Position numbers and translations under genes: made by a program. From Artemia franciscana (Eukaryota > Arthropoda > Branchiopoda > Anostraca > Artemiidae), in assembly GCF_032884065.1 (NCBI RefSeq), contig NW_027062869.1, positions 1 to 64,000 of the forward strand: a DNA stretch of 64,000 nucleotides. The letters are read 5' to 3'. A model generated the notes under the pieces. The model ran no database searches, was not told where the DNA came from, and saw nothing but the letters and a program-made list of their open reading frames with translations. Below, one piece after another: positions 55,545-64,000 of this stretch. Every line of letters starts with the position of its first letter. The first letter of the stretch is position 1.

Positions 55545-56090
55545 CTATGCCCATTCAAATAAGTATTCAAGAAGCCATTAAGCATGTAATTCAAAACCTC
55601 GCTAAAAACATTCGAATTGCATATGCTTCGCTTGCATCTAATATCACAAATCTTAGTCGGTTTCACCTTTCCAAACTTTATAACAGTCTAACTGTGCCCC
55701 ATCTTCTTGATACGTCCCCCGTTTGGAAATTTTTTCTACTTCAAATAAAAAAAAAAAAACTAAATTTATTTTAAATTCGCCAAGTATCTGCTGCATCTGC
55801 CTCCTGGGACCAGTACTTCTTCTCTGCTACAAAAACTTCAATTGATTCTGCCTGCAAACATTATTGATAAGAGAAAGGAAGATTTTAAATCCTCAACTAG
55901 GAAAATCAACCACCAGTGGTCTTCCCTCTTCGCATAGTAAGTAGTTGTGCTTGTGTTTGTTGATTTTAATCTCTCTATTCGTTGATTATTTATTTTATCT
56001 TTTCATTTTTTTTTGTCTTACTTTTTCACTAGGGCTACAGACCCTCTTTTGTTTTGTTGACGCGTCAGAAATAAATTGAATTGATAACAT
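55545..56090 (+). mobile_element. LINE 3' end, heavily truncated
   Basis: Plus-strand text: QNLAKNIRIAYASLASNITN, LSKLYNSLTVPHLLDTSPVW, then in other frames FKFAKYLLHLPPGTSTSSLL and NIIDKRKEDFKSSTRKINHQ, ending WSSLFA, stop. This is the end of a CR1/L2-type ORF2. A tail with GAAATAAATTGAATTGATAA closes it near 56087. Confidence 0.65.
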
Positions 56091-57185
56091 TTCCATTAAA
56101 TGTGGTATCCACGCCATGCTCTCAAATTTTGACCCGTATACTGTAAAGCAGTTTTTTAGGTGGGAGGCTCTAAACCCCTTGGTTAATTTTCAAAATCACA
56201 AAAAATAGACGGTTATCTTACAATTTTGATCATCGACATGTTAAGGCTATTTAAATTAATAAATACCAAAAGATGCCGTTTTTTGTGAAAAATTGTATCT
56301 TACTTTAATTGAATCAATTTTGACTGTTCAAAACGGCTTTAGAACTTTCAATTTCTACTTGAATGAGCGCTCTAATTACTTTCTACAGACAATCCTCCAA
56401 TATGAAGTTGTCGAAAGAAAACAAAGAAAAAAATACATGAAATTCATATCGTTCTTTACGAAAGTGCCCTAAACAAGTGAGGGTACTTTGCATAATAACA
56501 TTAGTTGTGAAAAAGCATTCATGGAATTCCTAAGCCATGACCTCCAGTGCACAAGGCAGGCATCATAGCCTCTTGGTAATGGTGAAACCACGACAGCAAA
56601 TTACTTTAGCTTAATATTTCTATGTACAACAGCCTACTGATTTATCTTAGCTACTGCAAAAGTAACACTAATAAATTAAAATGAAAAGAGAAACACACTC
56701 TACCCGCAACAGAAGCGTTGACTCACAAAAATGTTGGGGAGGAGGAAGGGGAAGGCAAAATTTATTGTTCGAGATCAAGGGGTGGCGGCCAACGTGCTTT
56801 TTTGTGGTTTTCTTCAGCACAATTCCAAAAAAGGTGTTTTTTTTTCAAAAAAGATATCTTTAAAAAAGCTATGGGAATGGGACAGCAGAAACTAACGAGG
56901 GGGATTCACCGCATCTCCCCGGGACAAAAGAAACTAAGGAGGGCAATTGACCCCTTCTTTCCCTTAACGTATTTTATCCCAGGCTCCAGCCGTGTATCTT
57001 TTTTATGCTCCATCTCTTTTCAGGCTATTGCCTAATGGTTTTAACTTTCGAGGACATGGTTTTCTCCTCTAAAAATTATCTTCACTCAGCCTTGGCCTGC
57101 TTAAAAACATGCAACCATGAGAACAGCTCATATTTCCAATTCTTAACGATAATCTTTGCTTTTCATAACGATTTTAAGGACAGCT
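56091..57185. other. No gene recognised
   Basis: Intronic. The stretch near 56740-57000 is rich in AAAAAAGG and GGGG motifs of the kind flanking repeats here, but I cannot match it to a family. Confidence 0.5.
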
Positions 57186-57187
57186 AT

Positions 57188-57695
57188 TAATTTTGGTAAA
57201 TGTTTAGTTTCGTTCCACTTTAGAGCACTTAGAAATGCTAATTCTAGAAGGGCATCTATTTCCAGTTGACCCTCCTCCTCCATGGGGCAAACTAAAAATA
57301 CGCCAAGTAGGCTTGCTTACAGGTAACATTACCCATAGAGCGAAGCGTTTTAGTCCATTAGCCGCGCGGGCAGAGGGGCGAGGTCTGTATTCTATATTTT
57401 TTTAACAGTTTTATCACTCTCTTGAAAAAATATAGAATACAGACCTCGCCCCGCTGCCCATAGGACTCATGGACTAATACGCTTCGCTCTGTAGGTAATG
57501 TTACCTGTAAACAAGCCCACTTTATGCATTTTTAGTCTCGTTGGAGGAGGATTTTAGAAAGCTAAAAAATAGATGCACTTCTCTGATAATGACAAAGAAA
57601 GAATATGCGATCATCACAATTTTGCTATATGCAATAATTAGCACTTTAGAGCACTTGGAACGAAACTAAACACTTACCTTAATTTTCACTATGCC
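57188..57695. mobile_element. Foldback element, about 0.5 kb
   Basis: The outer arms AATGTTTAGTTTCGTTCCAC and TTGGAACGAAACTAAACACT are inverted repeats. The inner arms GAGCGAAGCGTTTTAGTCCA plus GGCGAGGTCTGTATTCTATA mirror TATAGAATACAGACCTCGCC plus GGACTAATACGCTTCGCTCT. Arms are matched over about 130 bp with a central T-rich loop at about 57395-57425. No coding capacity. It lies in the Rab11-FIP intron. Confidence 0.8.
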
Positions 57696-57829
57696 AAGAC
57701 GAGGCAAAGGAAAAAAAGCAGAAAGATCTTTGATTTTTGTCAAAGAAAGAAAAGGGTGAAAGATTTTTATCTTTCTAAAAGCTTAAAATTAATAAGTGTT
57801 TCCCACAAGGTGAATGGAAGCTGTTCAGA

Positions 57830-57830
57830 C

Positions 57831-57863
<33 letters not shown>
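57830..57863. repeat. (AAT)n microsatellite
   Basis: About eleven AAT units. Confidence 0.95.
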
Positions 57864-57865
<2 letters not shown>

Positions 57866-58364
57866 TACTGTACTGCTATATAAGAAGTAATCTTTCTCAA
57901 TTGTTTTCGTAAACGTTGCGATGTTTTTTATTTCTATTTTTTCTTTATTTTCTACTCCGTCTCTCTGTACTTTTTGTATTGTTTGACTAGCTACAAATAA
58001 ATAACAACTTAGCTTCTTTATTTTCAACAAATTACCAGGCAGTGTCTGTATTTAGCAGTACTAAATATTTTTTGAATAGCTTAAAAGATGATATTATGGA
58101 TGTTTAGTTAGAACTTTGACAAGATTTGATATTACGACTTGAAGAATTTGGCCTCTTATAGAACTCAAGTATATTTTTGGATGAAATTATGCCCGAGGCA
58201 ACTCAGATCAACTCAGACCTGTGCAATGTGTGACTATTTCAAAACTTCTTTGGAAATTCAACAACTACTTCCTCACCCCCAGTGGCTGTTAAAATTAATC
58301 AAGGGTAACCTATACACCTGAAAAAGCCAAATGGAAAATCATTTCTTCATCTAATTAAACATAC

Positions 58365-58640
58365 CATCATTTTCAGATCTTAGCCTTTTCACTTCTCCTT
58401 CAAGATCTTGAATCTTGGTAATAAGATTTTCTTGTTCCTGAACCACTGAAGACTGTACAGTTGCTTCTACTCGATCAAGAAGTCCTCGAGCCTGCTCAAG
58501 CTGAGCCGTTAGATCCTGAATGATATGCTGATAATGCTCTCTTTCTTTAAAAAGATCGGCATCTCTTCGCGAGGAGTGATTCTCAAGCTGTCTTATCTCT
58601 ACTCGAGCTTCTTTCAATTTCTCTCTGTTTTCTTCTATTT
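58365..58640 (-). CDS. nuf: Rab11-FIP3/4 (nuclear fallout): coiled-coil exon
   Basis: The minus-strand exon encodes IEENREKLKEARVEIRQLEN, HSSRRDADLFKEREHYQHII, QDLTAQLEQARGLLDRVEA, SSVVQEQENLITKIQDLEG and EVKRLRSEND. Heptad spacing of L, I and V with many E, K and R marks a long coiled coil, the dimerising part of class II FIPs. The donor is GATG/GTATGT (phase 1). Two overlapping acceptors exist: TTTTCAG (first base 58644) or TTTTCAGTCAG (58640). The second fits the phase-1 donor of the exon at 62255, giving a Glu at the junction. The frame downstream is the same either way. Confidence 0.8.
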
Positions 58641-58683
58641 CTGACTGAAAAGCAAATCAATGTTCAGCGTCGTTTAGAACGAT

Positions 58684-59987
58684 TTTCTAAAAAAAAAAAA
58701 AAAAACAGTTCTTCAACTGAAAGTAAGGAGCAACATTAAAACTTAAAACAAACAGAAATTATTACGTATATAAAGAGGATCGCCCCCTCCTCAACACCTC
58801 GCTCCTTACACTAAAGTTTTTTAGTACTTCTAAAAAAGCTTCTTATTGTCCTAATTAAACGACCCTTGTGTTTCAGGAGTCATTCTTAAAGAATTGGGAC
58901 AAAATTACAACTTTAGCGTAAAGAGCGAGGTGTTGAGGAGGGGACAATCCCTTTCATATACGTAATAAATTTTGTTAGTTTCAAGTTTTAATGCTGCTCC
59001 TTACTTTCAGTAGACAAAAACTTTTTTTTTGCCAGGAAGTCTGGTCCCACCTCCACAGGGGAATCCTCCTCCCACGGAAATATCTTAAAGACAATTCAAT
59101 CCTGGTGAAAATCTACTCCGAGCAAATACCCTTAACAACCACTCGCGTAAAATTGGGACGGAAAAGAGAAAGCAAGACATATAAAAAGAATTTTGTATAG
59201 GAATTCTGACAAATCCCCCCAGTGTATAATTTCCCCTGACAAGTCCAGCCCAGAAAATTTCCCTCCCAATGGAAAATTGCCCCGTGGAAAACCCCCCAGC
59301 AGAATCCCCCCACATGAAAATGACAATGGGTAAATTTCATAATTTAAACACCTTTCCCTGAGGCTATATTGGAGGGGTCAGGTTATATCCAAAGGCATAG
59401 TTATTGGGCCTTTCAACTATGATAAACTAAATGGCTATCTAAAAATTTTGAGTGGACGATTTTTGGAAAAAGGGGCGGGGAGGGGGCCTAGTTACCCTCC
59501 AATATTTATTTTTGGCAACTCAAAAAGGGCACTAGGACTTTCGATTTTCGTTTCAAAAAGCCAACTCACGATATTCTAGGACAACTTGAGCCGATATAAT
59601 TAACCATGAAAACGCGCATCCGTGATCTTTCTTTTGGCAAAAAATACGAAATTAAACATTTCTGCAGATAGGAGCTTGAGACCTCTGCAGTAGGGTTTTA
59701 TTATACGCTAACACTGAGTCTGGCGAAACTTTCATTAAGATTATATGACTTTTAGAAGATGTTTCCCCTTTTTCCGAAAATCAAGCAAACCCTTTAATGG
59801 GTAAGACTACCCTTCTTACCCTTTAATGGGTAAGACTAAACTTAATGAAACTTATGCATTTGAAACCAGCATAATAAGCCAGTTCTTTTGATATATCTAT
59901 TGGGATCCAAATTCCGTTTCTTAGAGTTTCGGTTACTATTGATCTGGGTCGCTCCTTGCTTACAGTTTGTTACCACGAACTGTTTGA
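58684..59987 (+). mobile_element. Family A element, copy 10 (variant)
   Basis: It starts with AACTGAAAGTAAGGAGCAAC and ends TTGTTACCACGAACTGTTTGA at 59987. It has one palindrome (58707-59010) of the CAACACCTCGCTCCTTACAC type with a GTGTTTCAGGAGTCATTC loop, followed by CCACGGAAATATC and CCCCCCAGCAGAATCCCCCC. Its middle differs from copies 1, 4 and 9, but the right third is shared. Confidence 0.75.
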
Positions 59988-60154
59988 AAATATTGCAGTG
60001 GAAAGTGACAACAATAAAAAGAAAAATAAGTAGAATTTTTGTATAAATCAGGAAAATATAAATAAATACTTCATAAAGTGGGCATAAATTTAATTGCCTG
60101 GAAACTAGCTAGACACTCATACTTTGAGTCATTCCACTTTGGTTTCAATGAGAG

Positions 60155-61388
60155 ATTAAATAAAGAAAAACTAATTTTTTTAGCTGAAAATAAGGAGCGA
60201 CATTAAAACTTAAAACGAACAGAAATTACTCTGCATATGAAATGGGTTGTCCCCTCCGCAATCCCTCGCTCTTTACGCTAAAGCTTTTAATTGTTTTAAA
60301 AAGTAGAATTGTGGCAAAGAGTCAAACTTTAGCGTAAAGAGCGAGGGATTGCGGAGGGGACAGCCCATTTCATATACGGAGTAATTTCTGTTCGTTTTAA
60401 GTTTTGATGTCGCTCTTTATTTTCAGCTAAAAAAATTTGTTTATTTTTTATTTAATTTCTGAACGTTTTTGAATTAATGCATGTTTGGTTTTGGCTCTCC
60501 GCACATAAATTATTAAAATGAAATTTGTATATTAATTCTTTTTTTGGCTAAATGGCTTTCTCTTAGTTTTGATCAGACGATTTTTAGATATAAGGAGTGG
60601 AGAAGGAGGCCTAGTTGCCCTCCAATTTTTCGGTTACTTAAAAAGGCAACTAGAACTTTTAATTTTTAACGAACGTTTTTATTAGTAAAAAATATACGTA
60701 ACTTAAGAATTCACTTACGTAACAAACTTTCATAATCTTATAATTTTATTCTGTATACTAGAAAATCCTACGCCCTTTTCATTGAATTTTTCTTCCCCCA
60801 TGACCGATTCCTCTAAGGAAAGATCCTCCAACATAGCCCCTTCCCCTCAGCCCCATCCCCAAACAAAATAAAATCCCCCTGAAAACGTCTGTACACTTCC
60901 CAATAACCATTACTATATGTAAACACTGGTCAAAGTTTGTAACTTGCAGCCCCTCCCCCAGGGATTGTGGGGGAGTAAGTCATCCCCAAAGACATAGTTA
61001 TTATGGTTTTCGACTATGCTGAACGAAATGGCTACCTCAAAATTTTGATCCGTTAACTTTGGGAAAAAAATGAGCGTGGGAGGGGGCCTATATGCCCTCC
61101 AATTTTTTGGTCACTTAAAAAGGGCACTAGAACTTTTCATTTCCGTTAGAATGAGTCATCTTGCGACATTCTAGGAGCACTTGGTCGATACGATGACCCC
61201 TGAAAAAAAAAAAAAAAAAAATAAAAAATAAACACGCACCCGTGATTTGTCTTCTGGCAAAAAATACAAAATTCCACATTTTTGTAGATAGGAGCTTGAA
61301 ACTTCTGCGATAGGGTTCTCTGATACGCTGAATCTGATGATGTGATTTTCGTTAAGATTCTATGACTTTTAGGGGTTGTTTTCGCAAC
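60155..61388 (+). mobile_element. Family A element, copy 11 (right end missing)
   Basis: The palindrome at 60185-60425 carries CCTCCGCAATCCCTCGC in both arms, as in copies 1 and 9. The second palindrome is deleted (a jump near 60755). The copy stops at TTAGGGGTTGTTTTCG, before the terminal stem-loop. At the break GGGGTTGTTTTCGCAACCCC forms a short hairpin. Confidence 0.8.
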
Positions 61389-61389
61389 C

Positions 61390-62250
61390 CCTAAAACCTT
61401 TAACAAATATAATTATTAAATCCTGAAGCAAATTCACAAAATATCAGAAACCTTTGGCCACTATGCACATACAAAGGTCCACTAAGAAGAGACTTTGAGG
61501 CAAAGGGTGCAGATATCCAGAGCCTGGACCTACTTCCCCCAAAACTTCCCGTCTTGTATTTTATTCTACAGTTTTCATGTTTTGCCATTTCTTTTTTTTT
61601 TTGTTAAATCCCCCTCTGAATAAACTGTGCACTCGCCAGACTAAACCCTTTACAGGATAAGGTAATAAAGTGAGGAGATATGAGTTTTTTTTAGGATTAG
61701 AAACAACAAAGAGAGATAAAACTCCACAAAAAAAGCCTCAAACGAGACTACGGCCAGTATTCCCCGTCCCCCTAATATTTGCACATTTTTTGCCTGTTTT
61801 TATGTTTTTATTTTTGTTTATGTCTTTCATTTTTGGGTTTACAACTCTGGCATAAGGAAATAGGAATTAATTTTGTCCTGACATGATGAGAGTTAATTGG
61901 CCATGATTCTAGGTTCACATTATGCTTAGTGGTTAATCTAATCCTCCGTCATATCGGTATTTATAATCCTTCTTTCTTATTGGACAAATTTGAAAACATC
62001 TTTGAAAACCTCTAATTTTCCCCTTCTTAAAGTGCACGGGAGGTTCAACAGAACCAAGGCTGAAAAGCTATGAATTAGACATGCTTATAGACTAACTAAA
62101 AATTACGGTAGATATCAAGAGAAGCATTAGTAAGGAAATAAATTATTATTACAATAATTAAAAAAAATATTTATTTTACGTTCATATAATCAAACATTAA
62201 ACTTATGATTATCTTAAAAAACAAAAACAAAAAAAACACCTTTTTTATAC
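61390..62250. other. Intronic, no gene recognised
   Basis: AT-rich sequence between family A copy 11 and the Rab11-FIP exon. Short frames at 61400-61588 and 61670-61855 lack supporting signals. Confidence 0.5.
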
Positions 62251-62254
62251 TTAC

Positions 62255-62325
62255 CCCCAGAAAGTTTTGGCTGTTCAGGTACGTTTGTTGGATAAGCATT
62301 TTTATCAGCCCTTTTGCTTGCTCCG
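62255..62325 (-). CDS. nuf: Rab11-FIP3/4 (nuclear fallout): upstream exon
   Basis: A 71-nt exon between a modest acceptor (CTTGTGTATTCAG) and a very strong donor (CTGGGG/GTAAGTATA). It encodes GASKRADKNAYPTNVPEQPK and LSG, a polar linker. Phase is 2 in and 1 out; the outgoing G joins AA of the exon at 58640. Membership in this gene rests on strand, phase and order, not on recognised homology. The 5' exons lie beyond the window. Confidence 0.5.
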
Positions 62326-62474
62326 CTGAATACACAAGCTAGTTTTAGAGTTAAATTTTCCTCTTAATTCCGTCCCTCTCAAATGAGAAGTCGCATCATA
62401 GGAGTAACACAAAACTGAAATAACAACTTAAATGAATGACTTTTTGATTTAAGACTATCATCCATTTTTGATCT

Positions 62475-63630
62475 GCCTAGTAATGCGGAAAGTTTAAATA
62501 CGGATAAGATGATTGAGCTGGAGAATTTAGCTCAAGCAATTGGGGCCTCAATAATAGCGGTAACAGAAGTTCGTAGGCGAAATCCGGATCTACTCAGTTT
62601 GTCCAGTTATAATAAAATGATAAAGCTGCGCCCAGATGATCACTAGCTTGGAAAAAAGAAGGAGGTTGCAATTTATATTAACAAGAAAATTCCTGCTTTT
62701 CCGATAGAGCTACCTGTGTTTGATCATTATGTTGAGATTTTTTGGGTATTTACAAAGTCCAAACGCCTGCCCTCCCATTATAATAGTATTGCTATTTGTG
62801 TTTTTTATTATTCGCCGTGACAAGATGTCAGTTCTGAAAAAAAACTTTCCGAGAAAAACTTCATTTAAGCGCCGGCCGCTGACTATGTACAGGGTAAATA
62901 CATCATGGGTGGTATGTTATTGCTTTACAGAATGTTTCAGGTTACAGCATCGTGGATGTCAGGTCATATGTGAATATACCTCACATATGACCTGAAGCGG
63001 GAAAAGCAGACACGGGAAATGACAAAACAGGCAAACTTAAGTATTCTTTCTTTAAAACGCCTTGCTCGTCATGGTGTCCCAACTTCCCACCTATTACATA
63101 TTTTTCTTACATTTGTCAGACCACTGGTAGAATAAGCTTGTCCCGTTTGGCATTACGGCCTGTCTTCAGACCAGAAGGGCCATATGGAAAGGATCCAATT
63201 CCCTTTTTAAAACAATTTTGTTTTAAAAATATTGCTCCCTTTTAAAACAATTTTCCCTTGCAACTCTTTCGACACACCGTAATGAATTGTGTTTAAAATT
63301 TTGTCGTTATATTTTGGCAAATCCGCGGCTTCGTAAAAACCTCCCCTCTGAGCTATTATTCTTTATAACAGCTCCCCGAATTATTCTTTTTATTCGGTTT
63401 GTTTTTAAAGCTCTTGTTTCGTTTTATTTTATTTTACATATAGTTGGATATCTCGATGTCTTAGATTTTAGTTTAACTCTGTGATATTTCGAATCAGCGT
63501 ATAAATTTGTATGACGATGGCTGTGACTGTGATTTTCATATGTTTAGTGACTTATATTTTATTACAAGAACTGCCGCTGATCAGTATGGCCATGTAAGAT
63601 GTTTGATAATAAAATCGTTTATCGTTTTGT
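62475..63630 (+). mobile_element. CR1-like LINE with internal deletion
   Basis: The endonuclease part reads LPSNAESLNTDKMIELENLA, IGASIIAVTEVRRRNPDLLS, YNKMIKLRPDDH, stop, LGKKKE, and IAICVFYYSP, stop. After about 62955 it jumps to the end of the RT: TKQANLSILSLKRLARHGVP, THLLHIF-type text, FVRPLVE, stop, ACPVWHYGLSSDQ. The tail is ATAAAATCGTTTATCGTTTT near 63610-63630. It is a relative of the element at 43512-46420. A perfect hairpin sits at the deletion junction. Confidence 0.75.
62959..62995. repeat. Perfect 15-bp hairpin at deletion junction
   Basis: TCAGGTCATATGTGA, seven bases, then TCACATATGACCTGA. It lies where the LINE jumps from endonuclease to RT sequence, so one arm is probably an inverted copy made during repair. 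Confidence 0.75.
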
Positions 63631-63639
63631 TATTCCATT

Positions 63640-64000
63640 GGCCACATCGAACTTATGCGTAGGGAAGAAATTTTACATTTAATAAATCATTTTTTAAAAG
63701 AATTACGGTTACATTCGGCCCCTCTATTACTATGAATATGTTTTTGAAGACGTCAAAAGCTATTGGTGAATCAGTGATGGGAGGGGAAAACTTAGTGATG
63801 AGTAATACTGCTATGTAAAAAGAGAATCTAGAGTCATTCAATGAAAATGGTTCTTAAAATTTTGTCTACGCCTCTAGCATGATCATTAGAGGCTAGGATA
63901 TACAAATTTCATTACCAATTTAAAGGTCTTTTCTAATTAATGAGTTAATTCTTATAGTCCTCTTAATAGGATAAGAAACAACATAGTACCTGAAGGTGGT
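63640..64000. other. No gene recognised
   Basis: Unique AT-rich sequence to the window edge, presumably intron of the Rab11-FIP gene. Confidence 0.4.

Overview
The window looks like AT-rich arthropod nuclear DNA, probably a crustacean; this is inferred from style and gene content, not proven. Evidence for an animal genome: spliced exons with GT/AG borders, a Rab11-FIP3/4 (nuclear fallout) gene, an exon matching the Polycomb RING-finger (PCGF) family, several non-LTR retrotransposon clades with 3' tandem tails, Helitrons, foldback elements, a tRNA-derived SINE and long (TA)n arrays. Most of the sequence is transposon-derived. No prokaryotic gene organisation, rRNA gene or CRISPR array was seen.

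Layout. 1-8450: a Helitron graveyard: tandem 5' ends on the minus strand, a higher-order minisatellite built on a GGGACACAGGGA-type motif that repeatedly carries one helicase fragment, T/A-rich low-complexity tracts, two tRNA-like segments, and a nearly whole minus-strand Helitron relic (5395-8415) with a doubled 3' hairpin. 8510-9660: more Helitron debris. 11598-14043: an RTE-like LINE. 14668-17730: two inverted copies of an unrecognised 1.7-kb palindrome-bearing element, here called family A. 20509-23144: a Helitron with 5' and 3' ends, intact HUH motif and no helicase, inside (TA)n. 23908-24011: a PCGF exon. 25.4-28.4 kb: family B repeats and family A. 28428-32914: a three-level nest (family A inside a LINE inside family A). 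34.5-40.7 kb: family A relics, CR1-like LINE pieces and a second Helitron 3' end.

43.2-62.4 kb is one host locus: four minus-strand exons (62255-62325, 58365-58640, 53614-53738, 43261-43374) have compatible splice phases and encode the coiled coil and C-terminal Rab11-binding domain of a class II Rab11-FIP. Its introns hold CR1-like and RNase H-bearing LINEs, a SINE, two foldback elements, family A copies and an exon of a small membrane protein.

The most distinctive signal is family A. It has a terminal stem-loop, a large palindrome at the other end whose two arms match each other within a copy but differ between copies, a 12-bp subterminal inverted repeat, and insertions into LINE coding sequence that fix its ends without a visible target duplication. 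I could not match it to a named family; a Helentron-like rolling-circle mode is my best guess.
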